Counted from the first letter of the stretch, positions 37,263 through 47,236 are shown. The stretch is DNA of 64,000 nucleotides from Thalassospira profundimaris (GCF_003326755.1 NZ_JPWH01000008.1:62001-126000); one strand, 5' to 3'. The notes: generated by a model from the letters alone, not told the origin. Numbers and translations are program-made.

Positions 37263-37385
37263 TCCGCCCGCCTGCCGCAGCCTGTTGGGCAAATTGCGTA
37301 ATAGGGGCAAAGTCGGGCCGGGCTTTGTGTTGCCCTGTGGGGGCCTTGCGCGTAAACTCCGCCCAGCCAATAAAAAGGAGCAAAC

Positions 37386-37643
37386 ATGTCGGACGCAAAT
37401 CCTGTCATTCCCGAAGATATTGCCAAACTGAGCTTCGAGGAGGCTTTGGGTCAGCTTGAAAATCTGGTGCGGCAGCTTGAACAGGGGCAGGTGGGCCTTG
37501 ATGACGCAATTGCATCCTATGAACGGGGTGCTGCCTTAAAACGCCATTGCGCGGAAAAACTGCGTGCTGCCGAAGAACGGATCGAAAAAATTACGCTGGG
37601 CGCGGATGGTAAACCCGCCGCCACAGCCACCGAAATCGAATAA
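37386..37643 (+). CDS. xseB: Exodeoxyribonuclease VII small subunit
   Basis: An 85-residue XseB. The helical signature LSFEEALGQLENLVRQLEQG and the following ASYERGAALKRHCAEKL are diagnostic. It binds XseA in the nuclease that degrades single-stranded DNA. AAAAAGGAG precedes the ATG. ispA follows 23 bases later; xseB-ispA-dxs is a common gene order. Confidence 0.95.
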   Translation: MSDANPVIPEDIAKLSFEEALGQLENLVRQLEQGQVGLDDAIASYERGAALKRHCAEKLRAAEERIEKITLGADGKPAATATEIE

Positions 37644-37666
37644 CCACATTCAAGGCGGAGTCCCGG

Positions 37667-38560
37667 GTGAGCTATGACCTGATTTCTGCGCTGGGAGAGG
37701 CATCTGCCGATCTTGGCGACATGCTTGACAAGATCCTGCCACGTCCTGACGGGCAGATTGAAGAACGCCTGTTTGAGGCGATGCGGTATTCGACAATGGG
37801 CGAAGGCAAACGGCTGCGACCGTTTTTGGTCATGGCATCATCCGCGCTTTTCAAGGTGTCACGGACATCGGCGCTTCGTGTGGCCGCCGCAATTGAAATG
37901 GTCCATACCTATTCGCTGATCCATGACGATTTACCGGCAATGGATAACGATGATCTGCGGCGCGGCAAACCGAGCTGCCACAAACAGTTTGACGAAGCCA
38001 CCGCCATTCTGGCAGGCGATGCCCTGTTGACCCAGGCCTTTGAGGTGCTGGCCGACGAGGAAACCCATCCCGACCCGCGTGTCTGTACGCAGCTTGTGCG
38101 GGCAATGGCGCGGGCGGCGGGCCCCTATGGCATGGTTGGCGGGCAAATGATTGACCTGGCGGGCGAGGGCAAAAGCCTGAGCGAAACCCAGGTGACGCAA
38201 TTGCATTTGTTAAAAACCGGGCGAATATTCGCCTTTGCCTGCGAGGCCGGGGCGATTTTGGGCAAGGCCCCCAATACGATGCGCATGGGGCTTCGGGCCT
38301 ATGCCCACGATATGGGCCTGGCCTTCCAGATCAAGGATGACCTGCTGGATGTCGAAGCCAGCAGCGATGATCTGGGTAAAACGGCGGGTAAGGACCAGGA
38401 GCAGGCAAAATCCACCTATGTGAAGCTTCTGGGTCTGGAGCAGGCGCGCAAACAGGCACAGATGCTGTGTGATCAGGCCATTCGTCATCTTGATGCCTTT
38501 GATAACGAGGCAGAACCGCTTCGCGCCGTGGCCCGCTTTGTGATTGACCGCAAACGCTGA
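37667..38560 (+). CDS. ispA: Polyprenyl (farnesyl/geranyl) diphosphate synthase
   Basis: A 297-residue trans-prenyl diphosphate synthase. The first Asp-rich motif is HDDLPAMDNDDLRRGK and the second IKDDLLDVE; residues upstream of the first motif (TYSLI) suggest a short-chain C10-C15 product. It supplies quinone, hopanoid or carotenoid precursors. A GTG start at 37667 follows GGCGGAG. Confidence 0.93.
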   Translation: MSYDLISALGEASADLGDMLDKILPRPDGQIEERLFEAMRYSTMGEGKRLRPFLVMASSALFKVSRTSALRVAAAIEMVHTYSLIHDDLPAMDNDDLRRGKPSCHKQFDEATAILAGDALLTQAFEVLADEETHPDPRVCTQLVRAMARAAGPYGMVGGQMIDLAGEGKSLSETQVTQLHLLKTGRIFAFACEAGAILGKAPNTMRMGLRAYAHDMGLAFQIKDDLLDVEASSDDLGKTAGKDQEQAKSTYVKLLGLEQARKQAQMLCDQAIRHLDAFDNEAEPLRAVARFVIDRKR

Positions 38561-38585
38561 GCCCTTGGGAAAGCAGGGCTGCCTT

Positions 38586-39548
38586 ATGCCGGAGATTGAG
38601 GAAAAAACCGCCTATCATGCGGGCTTTCGGGACCGGGTGTTTGACAAGGACCCGTTCCCGCTGGCCTTGTGGTATCCGGCGCGCGGCAAAGAAACGCCGG
38701 TACGCCATATGGGTGTTGCCAGCACGGCGGCACGCAATGCCGGTTTTGCGCCGGGCGGGCCCTTTCCTCTGGTGCTGATTTCGCACGGGTCGGAAGGACA
38801 CCGGTTTGTGCATTTCTGGCTGGCGGAATATCTGGCCCGGCGCGGCTATATTGTCGCGGCCTTGCAGCATAATGGCGATAATTACCTGGATGCCGCGGAT
38901 GCGCGGTCATTGGCGATTATTGAACGCCGTCCGCTGGAAATGAAACAGGCACTGGACCTGCTTTTGGCACAGGATGATATTGCCCCGCATATTGATGCCA
39001 CCCGCATTTGTGCCCTGGGGCATTCGGCGGGCGGGGCGACGGTTTTTAAACTGGCGGGCTGGCAGTTCGATGCCGGGGAATGGCAGCGTTATTGTGCCGC
39101 CAATCGCGACTCAGACCGGGTGATTTGCGAATTTGTGCCTGATCAAACCGACCTGGACCGTTTGCGCGGCCGCTATGGTGTGCCCATTGTACCGGCACGC
39201 GACGAACGCATTTCGGCCATCATTGCCATTGCCCCGGCCTTTGGCGTGGCGGCAACCCGTGCCGGGTTTGAAAATGTTGATATTCCGATGCTGGTGATAG
39301 AGGCGGAAACCGATGAAGTTTTGCTTCACGATGTCAATGCGGCCCGTTTTCGCCAGTTGTTGCAGGGCAGGGCCGGTTTTGTGCGCATAAAGGGGGCGGG
39401 GCATTATTCGTTCCTGCCGCCCTGTACGGAATATATTGCGCAAAATTTCCCGCATTTGTGCCGGGATTTTGGCCGGGAAAGGCCGCATATTCATCATAGT
39501 GTGCAGCAGCTTGTGGCGCATTTTCTCGATCGCGTTCATGCCGGTTGA
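38586..39548 (+). CDS. Alpha/beta hydrolase (dienelactone-hydrolase-like)
   Basis: A 320-residue alpha/beta hydrolase. The nucleophile elbow is GHSAGG; an oxyanion-type HGSEGHRF lies earlier and a late GAGHYSFLPP holds the histidine. The arrangement resembles predicted dienelactone hydrolases and PAF-acetylhydrolase-like enzymes, so substrate unknown. No signal peptide is seen. It is inserted between ispA and dxs, starting 26 bases after ispA. Confidence 0.8.
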   Translation: MPEIEEKTAYHAGFRDRVFDKDPFPLALWYPARGKETPVRHMGVASTAARNAGFAPGGPFPLVLISHGSEGHRFVHFWLAEYLARRGYIVAALQHNGDNYLDAADARSLAIIERRPLEMKQALDLLLAQDDIAPHIDATRICALGHSAGGATVFKLAGWQFDAGEWQRYCAANRDSDRVICEFVPDQTDLDRLRGRYGVPIVPARDERISAIIAIAPAFGVAATRAGFENVDIPMLVIEAETDEVLLHDVNAARFRQLLQGRAGFVRIKGAGHYSFLPPCTEYIAQNFPHLCRDFGRERPHIHHSVQQLVAHFLDRVHAG

Positions 39549-39679
39549 ATTTGGCTTATTTTCGGGGTCGCTAATTTTATCCAACCCCGCTATTTTACGC
39601 CCCTTGCAATGGGATTGCCAAAGCGTCACCCTGTTGTCACGAAATCAAACGCTGAGAGAACACAAAAATCGAGTTCGGC

Positions 39680-41596
39680 ATGACCACCTCCAAGACCCCG
39701 CTGCTTGACACTGTTACGATCCCGTCAGACCTGCGTAAATTGCAGCCTGCCCAACTGCGCCAGTTTGCCGATGAATTGCGACAGGAAACCATTGATGCCG
39801 TTTCGGTCACGGGCGGGCATTTGGGGGCCGGGTTGGGTGTGGTCGAACTGACCGTTGCCATCCATTACCTGTTTGATACCCCGCATGACCGATTGATCTG
39901 GGATGTGGGGCACCAGTGCTATCCGCATAAAATTCTGACCGGGCGGCGTGACCGTATTCGCACCCTGCGCCAGGGTGGTGGGTTGTCGGGCTTTACCAAA
40001 CGTGCGGAATCCGAATATGACCCGTTTGGCGCGGGCCATAGCTCAACCTCGATTTCGGCGGGCCTGGGCATGGCGGTGGCCAACCAGCTATCGGATGACA
40101 AACGCAAAAACGTGATTGCCGTGATCGGCGATGGCGCAATGAGTGCGGGCATGGCCTATGAAGCCATGAACAATGCGGCTGCCACTGATCAGCGCCTGAT
40201 TGTGATTTTGAACGACAATGACATGTCGATTGCCCCGCCGGTGGGCTCCATGTCGGGCTATCTGTCTCGTCTGATTTCGGGCAAAAGCTATCAGGGCTTG
40301 CGCAACGCGGCCAAGGGCCTGACCAAACATCTGCCCCGCCAGATCGAGGAAGCGGCCCGCAAGATCGAGGAATATACCCGGGGGATGGTGACCGGGGGCA
40401 CCCTGTTTGAAGAAATGGGGTTCTTCTATGTCGGGCCGATTGACGGCCACAACCTGGATCATTTGCTGCCGGTTTTGAAAAATGTCCGCGATGCCGACCT
40501 GGATGGCCCGGTATTGATCCATGCCGTAACGCAGAAGGGCAAGGGCTATGCTCCGGCGGAACATGCGGCGGATAAATATCATGGCGTTGCCAAGTTTGAC
40601 GTGGTAACGGGCAAGCAGGCAAAGCCAACCCCCAACGCGCCGTCCTACACCAAGGTTTACGGTGAAACGCTGGTGAAGCTGGGCGAAAAGGATGCCAAGG
40701 TAACAGCGATTACCGCGGCCATGCCCTCGGGCACCGGGGTTAACCTGTTTGCCGATGCCTTCCCGGACCGTGCCTTTGATGTCGGTATTGCCGAACAGCA
40801 TGCCGTGACCTTTGCCGCCGGTATGGCGTGCGAAGGCTACAAACCGTTTTGCACCATTTATTCCACCTTCCTGCAACGCGGCTATGACCAGTTGGTGCAT
40901 GATGTGGTGGTGCAAAACCTGCCGGTGCGCTTCGCGCTGGACCGCGCCGGTTTGGTGGGAGCCGATGGCGCGACCCATGCCGGGGCCTATGACCTGGCCT
41001 ATCTCGGCTGTTTGCCCAATATCGTGCTGATGGCCCCGGCCGATGAAGCCGAACTGGTCCATATGACCACTACGGCCTGGGCCATTGATGACCGCCCCAG
41101 CGCGTTCCGTTATCCGCGCGGCGAAGGTGTGGGGGTTGAACTGCCCGCCGAAGGCCAGGTTCTGGAAATTGGCAAGGGGCGTGTTTTGCGCGAAGGCAGC
41201 AAAATTGCCATTCTGTCCTATGGCACCCGCCTTGCTGAATCGCTTTCTGCGGCCGAGGATCTGGCGGCACGGGGTCTTTCCACCACCGTGGCCGATGCCC
41301 GCTTTGCCAAGCCGCTGGATGGTGATCTGATCGAGAAACTGGCACGTAATCATGAAGTGCTGATTACGATCGAGGAAGGATCAATTTGCGGGTTTGGCGC
41401 GCTGGTCTTGCAGCATATGGCGGGCCACGGCCTGCTTGATTTGGGCCTGAAGGTACGCACCATGACCTTGCCCGATGCGTTGCTGGATCATGACAAACCC
41501 GAAAAGCAATATGCCGAGGCCGGGCTGGATGCGGCAGCAATTGTCAGCACCGCCCTGGCGGCACTGGGCCTGGAAGAAGGCAAGGCAAGGGCCTGA
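39680..41596 (+). CDS. dxs: 1-deoxy-D-xylulose-5-phosphate synthase
   Basis: A 638-residue thiamine-diphosphate enzyme joining pyruvate and glyceraldehyde 3-phosphate, the first step of the MEP isoprenoid pathway. Motifs are [16 protein letters not shown], the TPP-binding [16 protein letters not shown] and the catalytic Glu in [18 protein letters not shown] strong bidirectional terminator follows. Confidence 0.96.
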   Translation: MTTSKTPLLDTVTIPSDLRKLQPAQLRQFADELRQETIDAVSVTGGHLGAGLGVVELTVAIHYLFDTPHDRLIWDVGHQCYPHKILTGRRDRIRTLRQGGGLSGFTKRAESEYDPFGAGHSSTSISAGLGMAVANQLSDDKRKNVIAVIGDGAMSAGMAYEAMNNAAATDQRLIVILNDNDMSIAPPVGSMSGYLSRLISGKSYQGLRNAAKGLTKHLPRQIEEAARKIEEYTRGMVTGGTLFEEMGFFYVGPIDGHNLDHLLPVLKNVRDADLDGPVLIHAVTQKGKGYAPAEHAADKYHGVAKFDVVTGKQAKPTPNAPSYTKVYGETLVKLGEKDAKVTAITAAMPSGTGVNLFADAFPDRAFDVGIAEQHAVTFAAGMACEGYKPFCTIYSTFLQRGYDQLVHDVVVQNLPVRFALDRAGLVGADGATHAGAYDLAYLGCLPNIVLMAPADEAELVHMTTTAWAIDDRPSAFRYPRGEGVGVELPAEGQVLEIGKGRVLREGSKIAILSYGTRLAESLSAAEDLAARGLSTTVADARFAKPLDGDLIEKLARNHEVLITIEEGSICGFGALVLQHMAGHGLLDLGLKVRTMTLPDALLDHDKPEKQYAEAGLDAAAIVSTALAALGLEEGKARA

Positions 41597-41651
41597 TTTT
41601 TTGATGTCCCGTGGCCTGATTGGCCGTTGGTAAACACCTATCGCGCACATA

Positions 41652-41683
41652 AAAACGCCACCCGAAAAACCGGGTGGCGTTTT
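41652..41683. terminator. Bidirectional terminator, dxs / TonB receptor
   Basis: A perfect 13-bp stem (41652-41664 with 41671-41683) with A and T ends, between converging genes. Confidence 0.87.
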
Positions 41684-41713
41684 GTATTGGGGGTGTGCCT
41701 GTTGGCAGGGTGA

Positions 41714-43960
41714 TCAGAAATCAACCGTCAGCGAAAGTTTGGCCGTCAGCGGTGCGCCCATGGTCAGATACCCGCCATTGGCCGATGCCCAATAATCGTT
41801 ATTGGTGACGTTTTCGATATTGGCACGCAGCGTGACCGGATAGGTGCGAATATCGGTTTCGTAACGTGCGCCAAGATCAAGACGGGTCCAGGACGGAATT
41901 TCCAGACTGTTGGCGGCATCGGCATATTGTGATGCCGTATGAATGACACGGGCATTGACCGTCGCCCCATGAAGGAACGGCAAATCATATTCCACGCCCA
42001 GTTTTGCAACATAATCGGGCACGGCGATGGGGCTGTTGCCATTGTTGGTGCCGTTTTGGGTGTCGGTCAGTTGGGCATCCAGCAGGGTGACGCCGCCCAG
42101 AATACGTGTGCCTTCAACCGGCTCGCCAAATATCTGAAGTTCCAGCCCACGGTTGCGCTGTTCGCCATCGGCGGCAAATGTGTTGCTGGCATTTTTATAG
42201 GCCGACGGCTTTTCGATCTGGAACAGGGCGATGCTGCCGCCAATGGTGCCGTAATCGGCCTTGACGCCGATTTCATATTGTTCGGACGTGTAGGGGGCAA
42301 GCTGTTCGCTGGGGTTGGTCAGGGTCGGGTCCGAACCGGCAGAGGGGGCCGTTTCACCCGGCGAAAGTGATTCCATGTAATTGGCATAGACAGAGACCTG
42401 TTCGGTCACGTTTCCGACGACACCAAACATCGGCGTGTATTCATCGGCGCTGTAATTGATGGTGCGCGCACCACTGGTCAGGTCGAACTGCCGTGTGGTG
42501 ACGGACTGGCGACGCACACCGGCGGTAAAATGAACCCGGTCATCAAGGAAGCTAAGCGTATCAGCAAGGAAATAGCTGGTCAGGTCGTTGGTGTTACGCA
42601 GGCCGGGATCGTTCAAATCGCCGGTGGCCGCCCCCAGCGCCGGATAGGATGACGGCGTTTCGCCATAGATATTGCCGCTGTTCCGCGCAAAACCGCTGGC
42701 AAAGGCCCAGGCCTGGTGGCTTTTGTTCCACATGCCAGATGCGCCGACATTCAGTTCATGTGAGACAGCGAACGTATCAAATTTTATGCGCGCCCCGCCC
42801 ATTGCCGTGTTGGTGGTATCGTTGCGCACAATATAGGAACTGCTATAGCTCATGGAACCATCGGTACCGTCAATCCGCGAGGTGGAATAAATACCGGATT
42901 CTTCCATATGCCGGGTGCCGAGTGCGATATAGCCCATGACATTTTCATTGAAGTCATGTTCGACACGGCCCTGAATGAAATCATCCTGCAAATCGGCCCA
43001 GGTGCCATCGGCGTTGAAATTATGCGAGGCGGAGGGCGCATCGGGAATGCTGGTAAGCGCGCTGTTGAGCGTGATGGAGGTGCGGCCATGATCGGTGTTT
43101 TTTTCGTTATGACCGCTATCGATGGTGATGCGGGTATCATCACCGCGATAATCAAATGACAGGGCGCCGGCGATGGTTTCACGCTGCTCGTCGTCGATTG
43201 CGGTATTGCCGTTGCTGTATTTCAGATTGGCGCGAATGCCAAACTGGTTGTCCTTGCCAAAACGGCGACCGACATCAAGATGGCTGCCCACTTCGCTATC
43301 CATGCCATAGGTCGTGGTCAGGCGGGTGATCGGCGTATCGGTGGCGCGTTTGGGCACCAGATTGATCGACCCGCCAATGCCGCTGCCGCCCGGTGACATA
43401 CCGTTCAAAAAACCCGATGCACCTTTGGTGACTTCAACCCGCTCATACATCGAAACATCGACCAATTGGCGCGGTGCCGTGCCATACAGGCCATCCAGCG
43501 ACACATCGTCGCCATCCAGCACAAAACCCCGGATCATGTAACGGTCGCCCGACCCGCCATAGCTGTAGGAGGTGATCACACCGGGGTCATTATCAACCAC
43601 ATCGGCAATGGTATCGGCCTGCTGGTCCCGGATCAGTTTTTCGGTATAGGCCGAACTGTTGATGGCGGTGTCAAGCACATCTTTGTTGCCCAGAACACCG
43701 GCACGCCCGCCCGTGGCAACCTGGCCGCCCGCATAGGCGGGCGGGGTGGCATAGGCGGGCGGGGTGGGATCACCTGCTTCCTGTTCGGCCTGGCCTTCAA
43801 TGGTGATCGGCTTCAGTTTGACGGCCTTATCCTCGGCCCCGGCCTGTTGCGATGATGTGGTTTCCTGAGCAGAAACAGAGGGGACAGAAAGGGCAAGCAG
43901 GCTTGCCGATGCCAGCAGCGCGACCGCAAACGGGCTGCGACTTTTTGCAGAAAGTGACAT
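41714..43960 (-). CDS. TonB-dependent siderophore receptor
   Basis: A 748-residue outer-membrane receptor. After a signal peptide (ending near SVSAQ) a linker carries a duplicated PPAYATPPAYAG run, then a plug domain (IADVVDNDPGV, YMIRGFVLDGDD) and a C-terminal beta-barrel ending KLSLTVDF. The pattern is FhuA/FhuE-like (ferric hydroxamate uptake), but the ligand is not certain. A Fur-like box lies about 78 bases upstream, indicating iron repression. No transporter genes are next to it. Confidence 0.9.
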   Translation of the reverse strand: MSLSAKSRSPFAVALLASASLLALSVPSVSAQETTSSQQAGAEDKAVKLKPITIEGQAEQEAGDPTPPAYATPPAYAGGQVATGGRAGVLGNKDVLDTAINSSAYTEKLIRDQQADTIADVVDNDPGVITSYSYGGSGDRYMIRGFVLDGDDVSLDGLYGTAPRQLVDVSMYERVEVTKGASGFLNGMSPGGSGIGGSINLVPKRATDTPITRLTTTYGMDSEVGSHLDVGRRFGKDNQFGIRANLKYSNGNTAIDDEQRETIAGALSFDYRGDDTRITIDSGHNEKNTDHGRTSITLNSALTSIPDAPSASHNFNADGTWADLQDDFIQGRVEHDFNENVMGYIALGTRHMEESGIYSTSRIDGTDGSMSYSSSYIVRNDTTNTAMGGARIKFDTFAVSHELNVGASGMWNKSHQAWAFASGFARNSGNIYGETPSSYPALGAATGDLNDPGLRNTNDLTSYFLADTLSFLDDRVHFTAGVRRQSVTTRQFDLTSGARTINYSADEYTPMFGVVGNVTEQVSVYANYMESLSPGETAPSAGSDPTLTNPSEQLAPYTSEQYEIGVKADYGTIGGSIALFQIEKPSAYKNASNTFAADGEQRNRGLELQIFGEPVEGTRILGGVTLLDAQLTDTQNGTNNGNSPIAVPDYVAKLGVEYDLPFLHGATVNARVIHTASQYADAANSLEIPSWTRLDLGARYETDIRTYPVTLRANIENVTNNDYWASANGGYLTMGAPLTAKLSLTVDF

Positions 43961-44021
43961 GTCGATTTCCCAAGAATTTCACGCAGGTCTTCTGACCTGC
44001 AAAACTGCCCTCCAGTTATCA

Positions 44022-44066
44022 CTATTGATAATTAATCTCAATGATAATGATCATGACTATCAATAG
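44022..44066 (-). promoter_or_regulatory. Fur-like box in the TonB receptor promoter
   Basis: TGATAATGATCATGA (44042-44056) matches a 7-1-7 Fur repeat (TGATAAT-n-ATTATCA) with two mismatches. It is framed by the 9-bp inverted repeat CTATTGATA (44022-44030) and TATCAATAG (44058-44066), giving a larger dyad centred at the same point. Confidence 0.6.
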
Positions 44067-44183
44067 CGATATAATTGCTCAATTTCACAATTTCCCGTTT
44101 CAGACAAATAAAACCTGTGCGTGTTCATTTTGGCGAAATTTGCCGAAACTGCTCCTAATGCGTGTTTTTTGCGCCATGACATG

Positions 44184-44219
44184 CAAAAGGGCTGACGAAA
44201 ATGCCCTTTCGTCAGCCCT
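44184..44219 (-). terminator. Intrinsic terminator after the SDR gene
   Basis: A perfect 13-bp stem (44188-44200 with 44207-44219) with a 6-nt loop is followed on the minus strand by a short T tract, just beyond the SDR stop. Confidence 0.8.
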
Positions 44220-44271
44220 GCCGGGAAATCTGGAAAGTGAAATATTGCGAACGAGTCGCAGAAGGAACAGA

Positions 44272-45054
44272 TCAGTCCTGATAGATCATTTTATGGGTCA
44301 TGCCGCCATCAATGCGCAGGGTTTCCCCGGTGATAAAGCCGGATTTTTCCCCATCGAGCAAAAAGGCAACCGCATTGGCAATATCGGCCGGAATACCAAC
44401 ACGCCCTGCCGGATGCTGGCTTTTGTCGGTTTCGCTATGGACCGGCGTGCTGCGGTTGGCTGATTTTTGCCAGTCCGCAACCTCGATCCAGCCCGGCGCA
44501 ATGGCATTCACGCGCACCGCGCCAGAAAGGCTGACGGCCATGGCGTGGGTCAGCGCGACAATCCCGCCTTTGGTGGCAGCATAGGCCTCGCTATTGGCTT
44601 CGGACTGAAAGGCGCGGGTGGAGGCCATATTGACGATGGCACCCTTGTTTTTGCGCAAATGCTGGGTGGCGTGTTTGGCCGCCAGAAACGCCCCGCCGAG
44701 ATTGACATTGATCACGCGAAGCCAGCTTTCCCAAGCCAGATGTTCAAATGGGCCATTATCGGGGTTGGCGATGCCGGCATTGTTAACCAGCCCGTCTATC
44801 CGGCCAAAGCGGTCAATCGTGCGCTGAATGGCAAGGGCAACATCATCCTCATTCGCGACGTCCCCGGCAAAAAACAGGCAGCGTTCCCGCTTTTCGGTGC
44901 TCAGGGCCTCCATTGCCTTGCGGCCTGCTTCTTCATCAAGATCAAACATCATGACTTTCCAGCCCGCATTCAGCAAATGCAGACTGATGCCCAAACCCAG
45001 CCCCTGAGCGCCACCGGTGACAAAGGCGACCCTGGGATGTTGCGTGTCGTTCAT
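44272..45054 (-). CDS. SDR family oxidoreductase
   Basis: A 260-residue SDR with TGGAQGLGLG (coenzyme motif), NNAG, catalytic Ser (NMASTRAF), YAATKGG (YxxxK) and a closing IDGG. Start ATG 45054 (MNDTQHP) is the conserved N-terminus; the long upstream frame overlaps the neighbouring reductase. Substrate unknown. It is 40 bases downstream of the MDR reductase. Confidence 0.85.
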   Translation of the reverse strand: MNDTQHPRVAFVTGGAQGLGLGISLHLLNAGWKVMMFDLDEEAGRKAMEALSTEKRERCLFFAGDVANEDDVALAIQRTIDRFGRIDGLVNNAGIANPDNGPFEHLAWESWLRVINVNLGGAFLAAKHATQHLRKNKGAIVNMASTRAFQSEANSEAYAATKGGIVALTHAMAVSLSGAVRVNAIAPGWIEVADWQKSANRSTPVHSETDKSQHPAGRVGIPADIANAVAFLLDGEKSGFITGETLRIDGGMTHKMIYQD

Positions 45055-45094
45055 CTGTTTATCGTCCTGTTTGATGGTGGGGGTGATCCCGGTA

Positions 45095-46045
45095 TCAGAA
45101 TTGCAAAACCGGTTTTTCCAACCGGCCGGGCTGATGAAAAAAGGTAAGGGCGTCTTTCCAGTCTGCCAGGTCAAAAACGGCCAGGGGCGGCAGGCTGGCA
45201 TCGTTTAATAACGGCCAGAGCTGATCAAACCAGCCCTGCCATTTTGCCGGTGAAACCGTTTCCAGCCGGTCGCGCAGATGAAACCGCTGAATGCGTGCCA
45301 CGGCATTTTCCGGCAAAGCAAATAACTGACCTGACAATAGCCCATAGGACACCATAATGCTGCCTTCTGGCATATGGGTCAGCAAATGCCGGGCAAGGTC
45401 GCCGCCCACGGCATCAAACACAATATCGGCGCTGTTGGCCGCATCAACCAGGGCGGCTTCGTCGGTCATATCAACGGGATGGGCGCCAAGGCCCTCAATG
45501 CCGGTTTTGCGTGTGGCGCTGCGGTAAATGCCGGTAACAGAAGTCGCCCCCTGTGCCAATGCCCACTGGGTCAACAGGTCTGCACAGGAAGACCCGGCAG
45601 CAGTAACAACGATGTTTTTGCCCTTCACCGGCCAAAGATCAAGCATCAACCATGCCGCCAGCGGATTGATATAACCGCGCAGGGCAATGTCATCACTGAT
45701 ATTGTCGGGTACGGCGACCATCCAGGCAGGGTCTGCATCAACAAAGTTTTGCCAGGTACCGGTTGCGCGCAGGGGTAATACTCGCTGCCCAACAGAAAAC
45801 GGGCAGATGTCACCCGCCGAATTTTCAACAATGGTGCCCAGCCCTTCATACCCGGCAATTTGCGGTGGCGAAACACGGTGGCGATAGGCCCCCGTCACCG
45901 GGATCAGATCGGACGGGTTAACGGGGGATGCCATCATTTCCACCCGGACCAGCCCGCTTTGAAGCGGTTTAAGCGGGGCCGTTTCAAGGCCAAGAACGTC
46001 AAGCGGGTCGCCAAACTGCCGATACCAAAGGGCCGAATTCTTCAT
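45095..46045 (-). CDS. MDR-type 2-enoyl thioester reductase-like protein
   Basis: A 316-residue medium-chain dehydrogenase/reductase without zinc-ligand cysteines. The start MKNSALWYRQFGDPLDVLGL, MASPVNPSDLIPVTGAY and the GYEGLGTIV segment resemble MECR/Etr1 trans-2-enoyl reductases, which act in fatty-acid synthesis. The dinucleotide motif TAAGSSCAD is slightly degenerate. Start ATG 46045; the next gene in the same direction is the SDR. Confidence 0.7.
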   Translation of the reverse strand: MKNSALWYRQFGDPLDVLGLETAPLKPLQSGLVRVEMMASPVNPSDLIPVTGAYRHRVSPPQIAGYEGLGTIVENSAGDICPFSVGQRVLPLRATGTWQNFVDADPAWMVAVPDNISDDIALRGYINPLAAWLMLDLWPVKGKNIVVTAAGSSCADLLTQWALAQGATSVTGIYRSATRKTGIEGLGAHPVDMTDEAALVDAANSADIVFDAVGGDLARHLLTHMPEGSIMVSYGLLSGQLFALPENAVARIQRFHLRDRLETVSPAKWQGWFDQLWPLLNDASLPPLAVFDLADWKDALTFFHQPGRLEKPVLQF

Positions 46046-46104
46046 GTTTATCTGCCTGTTGCCAGAAGGTGCGTCCTTGAACCTAGTGCGTTTGACAGAT
46101 AACA

Positions 46105-46142
46105 GCCAGCCCGGTTTCTGGCAAAAAAGCAACCGGGCTGGC
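46105..46142 (-). terminator. Hairpin after the quinone oxidoreductase
   Basis: A 12-bp perfect stem, 46105-46116 with 46131-46142, has six A in its 14-nt loop. It could be a terminator for the 46165 gene, but the tail after the stem is only T-rich (TGTTAT). Confidence 0.5.
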
Positions 46143-46164
46143 GATGGTGAACATTCAGGACCGA

Positions 46165-47151
46165 TCAGGGTACCAGCAGGATCGCCCCGCTTGTGGTTCG
46201 GCTTTCGGCCAGTTCGTGGGCGGCAGGCGCGTCCTCAAGGGCAAAACGCGCCGCGATTTCCACTTTGACAAAGCCTTTGGCGATGGCGTCAAACAGATCG
46301 CCCGCATTGGCGCGGAAACGTTCCGGGTCCGCATTATGCGGAAAAACCGATGGCCGGGTTAAAAACAGGCAGCCCTTTTTATTAAGGATTTCCGGCGAAA
46401 TATCCGGTGCCGGGCCAGATGCCGCACCAAACAGCACCACCATGCCAAAAGGCTGTGCCAAGTCGAGCGACTGCAGAAAGGTGTCTTTGCCCACTGAATC
46501 ATACACCACGCGCGCCTTGCGGCCCTTGGTCGCATCAAGCAGTTCTTCCATCCAGTTTTCGTTGCGGTAGTTAATGGCGATATCGCACCCCGCCGCACGC
46601 GCAATGGCACATTTTTCGTCCGAACCTGCGGTCCCCACCACAAAGGCCCCCAATGCCCTGGCCCAGCCCGACAGGATTTGCCCCACACCCCCTGCGGCGG
46701 CATGGATAATCACCATATCGCCTGCGTGAACCGGGCAGGTATGTTTGAGCAGGTACTGCGCCGTCATGCCCTTGAAAATCGTGGCGGCGGCCTGTTCGTC
46801 CGATACTGTATCGGGCAGGGGTACCAGCTTGTCCGCGTTGACATTGCGCAAATCGGTATAGGCGCCAAGGCCCGCATTCATATAGGCTACCCGCATGCCA
46901 GGTTTAAGGTGGGTGACGTTGCGGCCAACGGCCTCGATCACGCCGGCGGCTTCATGGCCCAGCGGGCTGGGAAGCGAAAGCGGATAGGCACCGCTGCGTT
47001 GATAGACGTCGATAAAGTTAAAACCGATCGCGGTTTGGCGGATGCGGACTTCATCGGGGCCGGGGGCACCCAGGGGAATGTTTTTGACAATCATGTTCCC
47101 GGCGGGGCCATGTGTGTCGATCATGATTTGACGGGCGGTAAGATCGGGCAT
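46165..47151 (-). CDS. NADPH:quinone oxidoreductase (QorA-like)
   Basis: A 328-residue zinc-free MDR. It has GFNFIDVYQRSGAYPL near the N-terminus, the GHEAAGVIEAVG segment and the NADPH-binding HAAAGGVGQI. Such enzymes reduce quinones by one electron. Start ATG 47151 (MPDLTARQ). It lies downstream of the malonate operon terminator, so it is a separate unit, with a palindrome just before its start. Confidence 0.87.
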   Translation of the reverse strand: MPDLTARQIMIDTHGPAGNMIVKNIPLGAPGPDEVRIRQTAIGFNFIDVYQRSGAYPLSLPSPLGHEAAGVIEAVGRNVTHLKPGMRVAYMNAGLGAYTDLRNVNADKLVPLPDTVSDEQAAATIFKGMTAQYLLKHTCPVHAGDMVIIHAAAGGVGQILSGWARALGAFVVGTAGSDEKCAIARAAGCDIAINYRNENWMEELLDATKGRKARVVYDSVGKDTFLQSLDLAQPFGMVVLFGAASGPAPDISPEILNKKGCLFLTRPSVFPHNADPERFRANAGDLFDAIAKGFVKVEIAARFALEDAPAAHELAESRTTSGAILLVP

Positions 47152-47174
47152 GGTATGCTTCTTTCTTCGTGACG

Positions 47175-47188
47175 TCGGATAAATCCGA
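47175..47188. promoter_or_regulatory. Palindrome before the quinone oxidoreductase
   Basis: TCGGAT-aa-ATCCGA lies 24 bases before the ATG at 47151, overlapping the expected 5' leader or ribosome site. It could be an operator or a small hairpin. Confidence 0.35.
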
Positions 47189-47199
47189 TTTGACCGAAT

Positions 47200-47236
47200 A
47201 AAAAAGCGCCAGACAACAGCATTTGTTGCCCGGCGC
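47200..47236 (-). terminator. Terminator of the malonate operon
   Basis: On the minus strand, GCGCC (47236-47232) pairs with GGCGC (47210-47206) through an inner GGGCAACA/TGTTGTCT stem including G-T pairs, followed by TTTTTT. Confidence 0.78.

Noticed and set aside
36258-37370. 370-codon minus-strand frame opposite the HDAC-like gene
   Set aside because: The plus strand carries clear catalytic motifs; the minus frame does not.
40088-41353. 421-codon minus-strand frame opposite dxs
   Set aside because: Antisense shadow of dxs.
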